This document shows, in pieces, positions 45,695 through 54,909 of a stretch of DNA of 64,000 nt. Under the pieces are notes generated by a model. The model was not told where the DNA came from and did not search any database. It worked only from the letters and a program-made list of their open reading frames with translations. The stretch comes from Desulfomonilaceae bacterium. GTDB taxonomy: Bacteria; Desulfobacterota; Desulfomonilia; Desulfomonilales; Desulfomonilaceae. The stretch spans positions 62,001 through 126,000 of the forward strand of contig JBAZSD010000008.1 in the NCBI GenBank assembly GCA_041662605.1. The letters run 5' to 3'. Within the stretch, counting starts at the first letter, position 1. Every line of letters starts with the position of its first letter. The position numbers and the translations under genes were made by a program.

Positions 45695-46746
45695 TCTGGG
45701 ATCGGCTGGCTGCCGTAAATCTGGTTCGTCGTGTAGAGCCCACCCTTGATAAGTGTTTCGTTGATGTTGTTTCTAGTGACTAGTTTTACGGGAGTGACTA
45801 TGGTGGGGACCTCCATAGTTCCATTGTTAACCATTTTATCAGGTTTGATTATTTCGGTTATCTTCTTTCCTGGATTCCTCGCAAGTTTGACAGCGACCTC
45901 TGCGGCCTTTTCCGCCAATGGGTCGATCATCTTCCACACATCTACGGCCTGTCTTCCTTTGACGATGTATCTGATGTTGACAAGATCAGCGTCGGCTCCA
46001 GCAACGAACACACGGTCAACATGATCCAATCCTCGCTCTTTCAGCGCTGCAATCACCCCTGTGGCAAGCCCGTCATTGTTGCAAATGAACGCGTCCACCT
46101 GGGCGCCGAATTTGGCGAGGACATCCTCCGTGGTTTTTTGCGCTCTGGCAGGGTCCCAATTCTTGTGCGTCTCCTGGATCACTAGATCCAGGCCTTTGTT
46201 GGCCCTGAGGACCTCAACGGCTCCTTCACTCATGAAGAATACGTTGGAGTCACCCGGTTGCCCCATTATGAGCGCCACCTTGCCTTCCACTTTGCCTGCC
46301 TTTCTGGCTTTAAACCACTTCACAAGGGCCTCACTCTGCAGCTTTCCCACCGCCCAACTGTCCTGCATGACCATGACGTCCAGCGGGCTGTTCATTGGAA
46401 GACTGTCATACCCCACAACCCTAACCCCTCGCTGGTGCGCCATGGTAACAAGAATGGCGGCAGTCCCCGTGTTAACCGGCTGCAACACAATCACCTTAAC
46501 CCCGTTAGCCAGCATATTTTCGAATCTGGTGACCTGCTCCATTTCGCTGTTATAACATGAATCAAAAAGTGGGATCGCCCCCAACGCTTTGGCCTTGGCC
46601 AAGAACACGCTCCTGTCTTTTTGGTAGCGTTTCTCCTGCATGGTTTTCAGGATAAAACCTATCTTGACCTTGTCAGATGCGTAGACCGGACATGAGAGCA
46701 TTATCGTGAGCGCCAAGATCACTACAACAATGGAACCGTTTTTCAT
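45685..46746 (-). CDS. Sugar-type ABC solute-binding protein (XylF-like), orphan
   Basis: The 353-residue periplasmic protein has a signal peptide (about 1-23) and a type I binding fold: KVKIGFILKTMQEKRYQKDR, VIVLQPVNTGTAA, VVGYDSLP and DAFICNNDGLATGVIAALKE. These resemble xylose- and ribose-binding proteins, with the aromatic/acidic sugar pocket. No permease or ATPase gene is next to it, so it either serves a distant transporter or acts as a receptor-bound sensor. Ligand identity cannot be read; a pentose or related sugar is the family default. Confidence 0.8.
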   Translation of the reverse strand: MKNGSIVVVILALTIMLSCPVYASDKVKIGFILKTMQEKRYQKDRSVFLAKAKALGAIPLFDSCYNSEMEQVTRFENMLANGVKVIVLQPVNTGTAAILVTMAHQRGVRVVGYDSLPMNSPLDVMVMQDSWAVGKLQSEALVKWFKARKAGKVEGKVALIMGQPGDSNVFFMSEGAVEVLRANKGLDLVIQETHKNWDPARAQKTTEDVLAKFGAQVDAFICNNDGLATGVIAALKERGLDHVDRVFVAGADADLVNIRYIVKGRQAVDVWKMIDPLAEKAAEVAVKLARNPGKKITEIIKPDKMVNNGTMEVPTIVTPVKLVTRNNINETLIKGGLYTTNQIYGSQPIPEKP

Positions 46747-46846
46747 CTGGATACCTGCAAGGATCGCATCTTATATTAATACACTGAGACCTTTTCGGCT
46801 GCTTGTCCCTATGCGGGGGAAATGGCAAAATTCAATTTTTGTTCAT

Positions 46847-48040
46847 TTACGGTCCTGAGGACCATGGCGGGATCGGATAAACATACTGCTCTGACGCAAA
46901 TTCTTTGGGCCAAACAATTTCCAATGTCCCGCCCAGCCACTGACTGAGGAAAGTACGCACGGAATTCTGCTGTGTCATCTTGCCTTCGGACACAAAGCGG
47001 ACCGGTCCGAATACCGTTTGCGTGTCAGTTGCGGTTAAAGCCTGCCGGACACCGCTAGGAGTCAAAGAGGGTGTACGATTGAAAGCATCAGCAATCACCT
47101 GCATGCAAGCATATGCCTGAGCGCCGTGGTAGTCGGTGGACGACAGAAATCGTAAGACGTAATCGTCAAAGTATTTCTGAGCGCCGGCATAAGGCAACCG
47201 AGGGCTCCATAAGTCAACGGAAAAAACGTGGTCAGAAGCTCCTCCAGCGACCAGCATGAACTGTGAAATCGTGAAACCCTGGGCAGTTCCGGCAAAAATC
47301 TTCGGGGTAAGATTCAATTCCTGTGACTGACGCATCAAAAGAGCGCCCTCAATTGGCAAGGAACACATGAAAACGACATCGGGCTTGGAATTTCTTACTT
47401 TGATTAGCATCGGCCGGAAATCTGTCGAACCAATCTGAAAAATCTCTCGAGCGACGATTTTCCCCCCTGTCTTCTGAAAAGCTTTCGCAAACCGATTTGC
47501 GGCTTCCCTGCCAAAAAGGGAATTCTCGCAGACAAGAGCCAACGTCTGAGGATTTACGACTTTTTCCAAGAACGACAATAATGGCCCAAAATAGTGGCTC
47601 AAGGGGGGGCCGATCCGAAACACATATTCCCATCCCTGCTCAGTTATTTCGTCTACGCAACCGGAAGTGATCAGGAATGGAACTTTTTTCTGTTCAGCAA
47701 CTGCAGCTATAGCCCAGCCGGCTTCAGAACGAGACGCCCCTGTCAAAACAAGAACTCCGTCCTCGGAAATCAGTTTTTCCGCCGCCGATCCAGCGAGGTC
47801 GGGTTGGCCATTGTCGTCTTCGACAATGATCGCCACTTGGCGCCCATTAACACCGCCGGCCTTGTTGATCTCGTCCACAGCTAGAAGAAACGAGTTCCGC
47901 TGAATTTCTCCGAACCTTGCCTGGGCTCCGGTCATCGAAAGCACTACACCGACCTTCAAAGCGGCAGTTGGGTTTTCTGCTCGACACGTCATCGGAACTA
48001 AAACAAGGCTGATGGCAATCCAGGAAACGATCATTTTCAT
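46847..48040 (-). CDS. Branched-chain-amino-acid-type solute-binding protein (LivJ-like), orphan
   Basis: The 397-residue protein has a signal peptide (about 1-21) and the type I fold of the LivJ/AmiC family: KVGVVLSMTGAQARFGEIQ, GGVNGRQVAIIVEDD, LVLTGASRSEAGWAIA and ALVCENSLFG. Members bind leucine, amides, urea or aromatic acids. As with the previous gene, no permease or ATPase genes are beside it. It is divergent from the exporter genes (165 bases between starts), so shared regulation with the peptide system is possible but not shown. Confidence 0.8.
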   Translation of the reverse strand: MKMIVSWIAISLVLVPMTCRAENPTAALKVGVVLSMTGAQARFGEIQRNSFLLAVDEINKAGGVNGRQVAIIVEDDNGQPDLAGSAAEKLISEDGVLVLTGASRSEAGWAIAAVAEQKKVPFLITSGCVDEITEQGWEYVFRIGPPLSHYFGPLLSFLEKVVNPQTLALVCENSLFGREAANRFAKAFQKTGGKIVAREIFQIGSTDFRPMLIKVRNSKPDVVFMCSLPIEGALLMRQSQELNLTPKIFAGTAQGFTISQFMLVAGGASDHVFSVDLWSPRLPYAGAQKYFDDYVLRFLSSTDYHGAQAYACMQVIADAFNRTPSLTPSGVRQALTATDTQTVFGPVRFVSEGKMTQQNSVRTFLSQWLGGTLEIVWPKEFASEQYVYPIPPWSSGP

Positions 48041-48204
48041 GGCCGGTCACCAAGTCATCAAAAGCGGAGAGTTGTGATTACCTGTGTATGCTTCATCAGA
48101 GACTATCAGCAACACATGAATTGTCAAGGGGCCGATTTCCAAACGGTCAGGAATCGTGTATACTATGGTGGGTAGTGCTTTACGGAGGAGCAGCGGGATT
48201 TCTC

Positions 48205-49449
48205 ATGCCAATGCCAGGGACAGAGACAACAAGGAAATTAGAGAGGCCTGAGCAGCTCGAAGAGGTCCTCAAGTTTGCTTCTGCGAGAAGCTGGCTGGCT
48301 CTTTCCGCGATGTGCATCGCTGTGGCGCTTGCTGTGCTATGGGGAATATTTGGTGAGGTGCAGTCAACCGTAAAGGGAGAGGCTATTTTTTTGACCGAAG
48401 GGGGACTGTTCCAGATCGTTGCAAAAGAGTCAGGGCACCTTCAAGAGGGCAAGGTACGTGCCGGTGACGCGATCAAGGCAGGACAAATCGTCGCAATCGT
48501 CTCCAATCCCCAACTTGAGAAACAAATTAGTGTGAAACGGGCGGAAATTGCGGAAATGGACCAAAACCGCGTCCGACAGGTACAGTTGATTCTTGCCAAA
48601 GTAGAAACTCAAAGGCGTGTGCTGGAAGCCCAGAGATTGGAATTCTTGCAAAAGAAGGTATTCATCGAAAGGCGTATTAGGGCTCTCGACGAGCGAGTCA
48701 GAGTGTATGAAGAATTGCTGAAGGAGCAAGCGGTCACACGCCAGGCTTATCTCACAGCCAAACTGGATTTTGAAAAAGCATCGGAAGAAGGCGCTCTAGC
48801 CGAAACAAACTTGAGTGAAGTACTCTCCAAGAGAAGAGAACTCGACGCGAATACTCATGATCAAATTTTTCAACTAAAATTTAAAGTTGACGCATCTAAT
48901 AGAGAGCTTGAATCCCTGCAAAGGAAACTCGATCTGACTACCGCTATCCGCAGCGATTTTCCGGGTCGAGTCATTGAGGTCCTGGCAAAGCAGGGACAGC
49001 TTGTTCGCGAAGGCCAAGCGGTCGTTACCTACGAGGCAGGTAGCGCCTTGTTAGAGGTAGAGATTTTTGTACCAGCGTATGAAGGGAAGAAAATTCATTC
49101 CGGCATGGCGATCCAGGTGACGCCTTCCATCGTTCAGCGCGAGGAATACGGGTTTATGACCGGAAGAGTCAAGAGCGTGGATCTATTTCCCATCTCAAGG
49201 GAAGCTCTGGTCTCCTGGCTCAAAAATGAAAAACTGGCTGATTCTATTATGTCCCAAGGCCCCGTCCTCTCGATTGTGGGGACGCTGGATAAGGACCCTT
49301 CAACCAAGAGCGGCTTTCATTGGTCGTCACAGAAGGGGGCGGACGTGATAGTCACTGTCGGGACTCTGGGTTCGGCCGGGGTAGTTGTTTTGAAACAGCC
49401 GCCTTTGGCGCTGGTTTTACCAATGATGAAAAAGTGGTTGGGCATCTGA
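48205..49449 (+). CDS. HlyD-family adaptor of an NHLM-type peptide exporter
   Basis: The 414-residue protein has a cytoplasmic N-terminus, one membrane helix (about 33-53), a lipoyl-like half (QIVAKESGHLQEGKVRAGD), a long coiled-coil hairpin (about 100-220) and the second lipoyl half (FPGRVIEVLAKQGQLVREGQ) with a C-terminal beta domain. It spans the periplasm between the ABC exporter encoded one base downstream and a TolC-type channel. An open frame extends to 48088, but those residues do not fit the family; the ATG at 48205 (MPMPGTE) has GGGATT in front and is preferred (48211 is an alternative). In NHLM bacteriocin systems such an adaptor is always next to the two ABC genes. Confidence 0.85.
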   Translation: MPMPGTETTRKLERPEQLEEVLKFASARSWLALSAMCIAVALAVLWGIFGEVQSTVKGEAIFLTEGGLFQIVAKESGHLQEGKVRAGDAIKAGQIVAIVSNPQLEKQISVKRAEIAEMDQNRVRQVQLILAKVETQRRVLEAQRLEFLQKKVFIERRIRALDERVRVYEELLKEQAVTRQAYLTAKLDFEKASEEGALAETNLSEVLSKRRELDANTHDQIFQLKFKVDASNRELESLQRKLDLTTAIRSDFPGRVIEVLAKQGQLVREGQAVVTYEAGSALLEVEIFVPAYEGKKIHSGMAIQVTPSIVQREEYGFMTGRVKSVDLFPISREALVSWLKNEKLADSIMSQGPVLSIVGTLDKDPSTKSGFHWSSQKGADVIVTVGTLGSAGVVVLKQPPLALVLPMMKKWLGI

Positions 49450-49450
49450 G

Positions 49451-51655
49451 ATGAATCCGCTTCGTTTCCTGAAGTCCAAGGGCGCACACTGGCCCCTTAT
49501 CCGGCGAAGGACCCGGTCTCGCACCCCCACTTTCATACAGATGGAAGCCTTTGAATGCGGCGCTGCAGCTCTGTGCATGATCATGGCTTTCTACGGAAGA
49601 TGGATAACGCTGGAGCAGATGCGTGTCGAATGCGGCGTTTCCCGTGACGGCAGCAAGGCAAGCAACGTGCTCAAGGCCGCTCGAAGGTATGGTCTCATTG
49701 CCACTGGTCACCGTCCTGAACCCGAAGAACTAAAAAAACTCCCTTTTCCCCTGATCGCTTTTTGGAATTTTGAACATTTCGTGGTCGTGGAAGGTTACGG
49801 TCCCAGGAAATGGTACTTGAATGACCCTGCATCGGGGCCCCGAGAAGTCGGGGCAAAGGAATTTGATCGCAGCTTCAGTCGAGTGGCAATGACCTTTACG
49901 CCCGGCCCCCAGTTTGAGAGAGGAGGCCGCAAGCCCAGCACAATGAAGGCCCTGATCAGACGAGGAAAAGGGTTGGGGCCGGAGCTTCTTTTTGCTGTCA
50001 TCGCTGGGTTGGGGCTTGCTGCAGTAGGACTTTCCATTCCAGCGTTCTCAAAAATCTTCGTGGATGAGTTCCTCTTGGGCGGTATGCCATATTTCGTGCG
50101 CCCGCTGCTCGTGGGCATGGGAGTCGCCATTTTTATCCAGGCCGGGCTTACCTGGCTTCAGCAAAGCATCTTACTCCGCCTGGAAACGAAATTGGCCTTG
50201 GTGAATTCCAGCAAGTTTTATGTTCATCTCTTACGGCTTCCAGTCTCGTTTTTCTTTCACCGTCACGCAGGTGAGGTAGGGTCACGAATCGCATTGAACG
50301 ATGTCGTCGCTCTTCTCCTTTCGGGACAGCTTGCTACCAGCCTCATCTCGTGCTTTACAGCCGTATTTTTCTTCCTTGCCATGCTTCAGTACGACGTCGT
50401 TCTCAGCCTTTTTGGGGGAGCAATCGCTGTCATCAATCTTGTTGCCTTAAAATACGTGTCACGAAAACGGAAAGACCTGAACAAGCGAAACTTACAGGAG
50501 ATTGGTAAGTCCTCGGGAATTTCCATGTCAGGGATGATGTCGATAGAAACCATCAAGGCCACGGCAGGCGAGACAGATTTTTTTGCGCGATGGGCTGGTT
50601 ATCAAGCCCTGCGCGTCAATGCCCAGCAGGAATCCGGTTCCTTTTCTCAACTGTTTGGCATGATCCCGTCGGTTCTCGCGAGTTTAAGCTCAATGGTGAT
50701 TCTTGGACTGGGTGGTATCAGGATCATTGACGGCTTCATGAGCATTGGCGGCCTGGTGGCGTTTCAGATGCTCATGGGTAGTTTCAACAGCCCTTTTTCC
50801 ACTGTAGTGTCTCTCGGGGCCCAAGTCCAGGAACTGGAGGGATCGGTCCAACGCCTCGATGATGTTCTGAATCACGAAGTAGATCCCCAGTTCGAAAAAA
50901 GTGAGAACCTTCCCCTTTCACCCGATACGCCCCCAAAACTGACCGGTAATTTGATTATAAATGGGCTCACCTTCGGTTACAGCCGGTTCGACAAACCGCT
51001 CATCCAGGATTTCAGTCTGACATTAACCCCTGGAAGTCGAGTGGCCCTGGTTGGTGGGTCAGGCAGCGGCAAGTCGACCGTTGCGCAACTTGTCGCGGGG
51101 ATATTGCAACCTTGGAGCGGCAGCATCTTATTTGACGGCAAGCCTCGATGGGAAATTCCCCGTAAGGTCATGGCCAATTCGCTCGGTATGGTGGACCAGG
51201 AAATCATGCTGTTTGAAGGCGCCGTTCGAGAAAATATCGCCCTCTGGGACAGCGCCATGCCGGACGAGGTAGTGATCCGAGCTGCGCAGGATGCGTGTAT
51301 CCATGACGATGTGGCGGCTCTAAAGGGTGGGTATGACCACATTCTTGAAGAAGGTGGCCGCAACCTCAGTGGAGGGCAGGCGCAAAGAATCGAGATCGCC
51401 AGAGCCTTGGCAATTGAACCAACTATACTGATCATGGATGAGGCTACCAGCGCCCTTGACCCCCTCACGGAAAAAAAAGTCGACGACAATGTGAGAACTC
51501 GTGGGTGCACATGTCTCATTGTCGCCCATCGTCTTAGCACCATTAGAGACTGCGACGAAATACTGATTCTGGATAAGGGCAATGTGATTCAACGCGGGAC
51601 ACATGAAGAGATGGCTCGGGTGGACGGACCTTATGCCCAGTTGATCAAAGAATAG
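49451..51655 (+). CDS. NHLM-type peptidase-permease-ATPase exporter (C39 domain)
   Basis: The 734-residue protein combines leader peptidase and exporter. The C39 peptidase (about 25-150) has its catalytic set visible: Q30, C36 (EAFECGAAAL), H109 (FEHFVVVEG) and D125 (LNDPASG). Six membrane helices follow (about 175-460). The ATPase has Walker A GGSGSGKST near 535, signature LSGGQAQR and Walker B ILIMDEATSALD. It should cut a precursor after a double glycine and carry the core across the inner membrane. The spacing to the adaptor gene is one base. It is catalytically intact, so it can process the two GG-leader peptides encoded at 59.7-60.3 kb. Confidence 0.92.
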   Translation: MNPLRFLKSKGAHWPLIRRRTRSRTPTFIQMEAFECGAAALCMIMAFYGRWITLEQMRVECGVSRDGSKASNVLKAARRYGLIATGHRPEPEELKKLPFPLIAFWNFEHFVVVEGYGPRKWYLNDPASGPREVGAKEFDRSFSRVAMTFTPGPQFERGGRKPSTMKALIRRGKGLGPELLFAVIAGLGLAAVGLSIPAFSKIFVDEFLLGGMPYFVRPLLVGMGVAIFIQAGLTWLQQSILLRLETKLALVNSSKFYVHLLRLPVSFFFHRHAGEVGSRIALNDVVALLLSGQLATSLISCFTAVFFFLAMLQYDVVLSLFGGAIAVINLVALKYVSRKRKDLNKRNLQEIGKSSGISMSGMMSIETIKATAGETDFFARWAGYQALRVNAQQESGSFSQLFGMIPSVLASLSSMVILGLGGIRIIDGFMSIGGLVAFQMLMGSFNSPFSTVVSLGAQVQELEGSVQRLDDVLNHEVDPQFEKSENLPLSPDTPPKLTGNLIINGLTFGYSRFDKPLIQDFSLTLTPGSRVALVGGSGSGKSTVAQLVAGILQPWSGSILFDGKPRWEIPRKVMANSLGMVDQEIMLFEGAVRENIALWDSAMPDEVVIRAAQDACIHDDVAALKGGYDHILEEGGRNLSGGQAQRIEIARALAIEPTILIMDEATSALDPLTEKKVDDNVRTRGCTCLIVAHRLSTIRDCDEILILDKGNVIQRGTHEEMARVDGPYAQLIKE

Positions 51656-51749
51656 TAAGCCCATGTGACCGTTTATCGAGGCGCGCCCGCGACCTTGCCG
51701 CTTTCCTGGTGAACGGTTACAAATCCGTGGTGGCGCTACCGGTTAACGG

Positions 51750-54692
51750 ATGCGCTGTTGGGATCGAGGAACCTTGTTGACCGACAAATCGATGGAATAT
51801 CTGCGTAAACTCGGTGAACCCCTGCAAATAGGAGCGAACCAACCATTTCGGTTAGATCAAGCCGACTGGTTCTGGATAGTAGGACGAGGGAACATCGACA
51901 TATTCTCAGTGAACGCCGAGAATGGACGATGGACAGGACGGCGCAGCCGATTGTGCCGCGTTTACTCCGGCGAGGTCATTTTCCCCTTGGCGCCCGAGGA
52001 CGTGGCTAGCTCTTTGCGGTTTCTTGCGGTGCCAGGCCCTGATACCCTTGTTGTGAGGATCAGCCTCGCAGAGTTGGCAGAGGCGCAGAAAGATAGCGAT
52101 CTCTACGATGCTTTGGCGGAGGCGACGGAAATCTGGGTTTCGCTCATTTCGGCGGCTCTGACTGTTGGGCTACAAATCCCTAATCTCGCCCTGGAAGTCA
52201 AAAAAGACGAAACGCTGTATCTGGAGCCAGGTCAGACAGTTCGCTGCGGCAATAGCCCCGTCTGGATACTGCAGACCGTTGGGACAACGCGGATCATGGG
52301 TCGCAGCGATCTCTCCGCACTCCGGGAAGGTCATTACCTGCCTCTCACTTCAAATTTCTGGCTTGAGGCCGGCGAGGCTGCCGAATTGCATGCGTACAGC
52401 CTGACAGATCTACTCTCTCGGGGGTTGGACCTGCGGTGGCTCCTCGTGAATTTTCACCAGGTAGTTTGCGAGTCTGTGCGCATCGAGCGAACACATGCGG
52501 AAAGCCGGGACAAAGTTCGACTCCAGTCCTCAATTGAACAAGATCACCTTCTTGCGCAGAGCGCTTTTGGCCACCTTTCAGGGGTCCTGGCCCAGGCCGA
52601 CATTGGGCCTGAAGTGGCGACTCAGGATTCCCTGTTCAACGCGTGTCAAGTAATCGGACATGCTCTGGGAATCAAGATCCTTCGACCCCCATCATCATCC
52701 CGAGAACTGGACATTGACGCAGCCCTCCTCCGCATAGCGGGCGCGTCAGGTTTAAGAACCAGACAGGTAAGACTCAGGGGCAGTTGGTGGAAAGAAGACA
52801 ACGGCCCCCTCCTCGGCATACTGGCTGAATCGGGCCTTCCTGTCGCTCTCTTACCCGATAGGGCAGGACGCTATGAATTGCTTGAGCCTTCCACCAACAC
52901 CCGTACACCTTTGGACGCTGCGATTCTTGGGAAGTTGGATTCCAAGGCCTACGTATTCTACAGACCATTTCCCGAACAGCAACTTACGCCGTGGTCACTG
53001 CTGCTGTTTGGTTTGGCCGGATGCCGGAGGGACTTACGGCTGATCTTTTGGCTGGCGATTGGTTCCGGGCTCCTGGCGACATTTGTTCCTGTGGCCACGG
53101 GTGTGCTGTATGATTCGGTCATTCCCAGCGCTGACAGAACTCTATTACTTCAAATGGTGGCGGGCTTGGCCGTGGGCTCTTTTGTCGGGGGCATATTTCA
53201 GCTCGTGCAAGGGCTTGCTCAGCTCAGATTTCTCGGCCGTATGGGAGCAAGTCTTGAAGCGGCAGTGTGGGATCGGCTTTTGAGTTTGCCGGTGGTTTTC
53301 TTCAGACGCTTTTCTTCCGGCGATCTGGCCAATCGCGCCGGATCCATTTACAGGATTCAGCAAGCCATTTCCGGCGCGGTTTTGTCCTCACTTCTCACAG
53401 GAATATTCTGCATGTTTAATATTTCCCTGCTGTTCTATTACGGACCGATCCTCGGCATTGTAGCGCTGGGGATTCTGGCCGTCGCCGTAGCAACCATGCT
53501 GGGATTGTTTGCCATGCAGCTTCGCTATCAGAGGCCTCAACTGGATTTGGAAGGGAAGATCAACGGGTTCAATATTCAGATTTTGACAAGTATGGCGAAG
53601 ATCAGGGCAAATGCCGCAGAAACGCGCGCATTTGAGAAATGGTCCCTCATCTATTCCCAGCTAAAGGCGCTCCGCGTGAAATTTCGAAAGGTGGGTATGG
53701 TCACAGCCATTTTTCAGGCATCACTTCCCCTGATCGCAACCCTAGCCATTTTTGCGGTGCTGGCTCACACGTGGAAACCAGAAGATCCGACCATTCCTAC
53801 GGGGCAATTCCTTGCGTTCACTGCGGCCTTGACTGCGGTTATCTCCGGCGTGATGTCCGCTGTAGGTAATTTGACGGAGGTGCTCTCGGTTAAACCGATG
53901 TATGAACGCATGCAGCCCATAATACAGGCGACGCCTGAAACACAGACCGCGAAGAAGGACCCCGGTGAACTGAGCGGAGCGATTGAAATGGCGCATGTCA
54001 ATTTCCGATACAAATCCGACGGTCCGTTAATCCTGAAAGACGTGAGCCTGAAGGCCGATCCTGGAGAGTTCATTGCCCTTGTTGGTCCCTCCGGATCGGG
54101 AAAATCCACTATCCTGAGACTCCTTGTCAGATTTGAAACTCCTGAGTCTGGATCGATATTCTACGATGGGCAAAGGCTTGCGGAATTGGACATTCAAGCG
54201 ATAAGGCGTCAACTCGGTGTCGTTCTCCAGGGAGGTAAGTTGCTTTCAGGGAACATATACGAATCTATTACAGGAGGATATCGCCTGACCCTCGAAGACG
54301 CATGGGATGCCGCTCGCATGGCTGCCCTGGACAAGGAAATTGAGGCTATGCCTATGGGAATGCATACCGTAATCGGTGAAGGGGGATCAGGTCTTTCCGG
54401 GGGGCAACGCCAGAGGCTTCTCATCGCTCGAGCCATCGTGAGGAGGCCGCGCGTCGTGTTGTTCGACGAGGCGACCAGCGCCCTGGACAATCCGAGCCAG
54501 TTTTCGGTCAGCAAAAGCCTTGAGGGTCTCCAGGCCACGAGAATCGTCATCGCTCATCGGTTGAGCACCATTCGAAATGCGGATCGTATCTACGTGCTAG
54601 CGCGCGGCGAAGTTGTAGAATCTGGCTCCTATGACCAACTCATGGCCAAGGGAGGGATTTTCTCTGATTTAGCGAAGCGGCAAATAGCCTGA
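51750..54692 (+). CDS. NHLM-type ABC exporter with large N-terminal domain
   Basis: The 980-residue protein has about 400 residues of soluble N-terminal region. This region resembles a cyclic-nucleotide-binding-type beta fold (for example WFWIVGRGNIDIFSV) followed by a degenerate peptidase-like or linker domain. Six helices (about 425-690) and an ATPase with Walker A GPSGSGKST near 779, signature LSGGQRQR and Walker B VVLFDEATSALD follow. No catalytic C39 cysteine is seen. This is the second ABC protein of NHLM systems, and it pairs with the first as a heterodimer or in series. The start is uncertain (ATG 51750, or TTG 51777 with GAGGAA in front). Confidence 0.88.
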   Translation: MRCWDRGTLLTDKSMEYLRKLGEPLQIGANQPFRLDQADWFWIVGRGNIDIFSVNAENGRWTGRRSRLCRVYSGEVIFPLAPEDVASSLRFLAVPGPDTLVVRISLAELAEAQKDSDLYDALAEATEIWVSLISAALTVGLQIPNLALEVKKDETLYLEPGQTVRCGNSPVWILQTVGTTRIMGRSDLSALREGHYLPLTSNFWLEAGEAAELHAYSLTDLLSRGLDLRWLLVNFHQVVCESVRIERTHAESRDKVRLQSSIEQDHLLAQSAFGHLSGVLAQADIGPEVATQDSLFNACQVIGHALGIKILRPPSSSRELDIDAALLRIAGASGLRTRQVRLRGSWWKEDNGPLLGILAESGLPVALLPDRAGRYELLEPSTNTRTPLDAAILGKLDSKAYVFYRPFPEQQLTPWSLLLFGLAGCRRDLRLIFWLAIGSGLLATFVPVATGVLYDSVIPSADRTLLLQMVAGLAVGSFVGGIFQLVQGLAQLRFLGRMGASLEAAVWDRLLSLPVVFFRRFSSGDLANRAGSIYRIQQAISGAVLSSLLTGIFCMFNISLLFYYGPILGIVALGILAVAVATMLGLFAMQLRYQRPQLDLEGKINGFNIQILTSMAKIRANAAETRAFEKWSLIYSQLKALRVKFRKVGMVTAIFQASLPLIATLAIFAVLAHTWKPEDPTIPTGQFLAFTAALTAVISGVMSAVGNLTEVLSVKPMYERMQPIIQATPETQTAKKDPGELSGAIEMAHVNFRYKSDGPLILKDVSLKADPGEFIALVGPSGSGKSTILRLLVRFETPESGSIFYDGQRLAELDIQAIRRQLGVVLQGGKLLSGNIYESITGGYRLTLEDAWDAARMAALDKEIEAMPMGMHTVIGEGGSGLSGGQRQRLLIARAIVRRPRVVLFDEATSALDNPSQFSVSKSLEGLQATRIVIAHRLSTIRNADRIYVLARGEVVESGSYDQLMAKGGIFSDLAKRQIA

Positions 54693-54909
54693 TACGATTA
54701 TCAGCGGCCAACACATATATCCCGCCTGATTTCACTCTTTCCCACAATTCAATTTGACATATTCCATAATAATTAGTTATAATACCAACTTAGTAGATAT
54801 TCTTCATGTTACTTCGCAGCTAAGGACAATTAGAGCGCGGAGCCAAAAGAGCACGCGTCCTCAACTAGCGAACGATCCTCGCCGTTCACCTCTTTGAAAG
54901 GCCTAGCGG

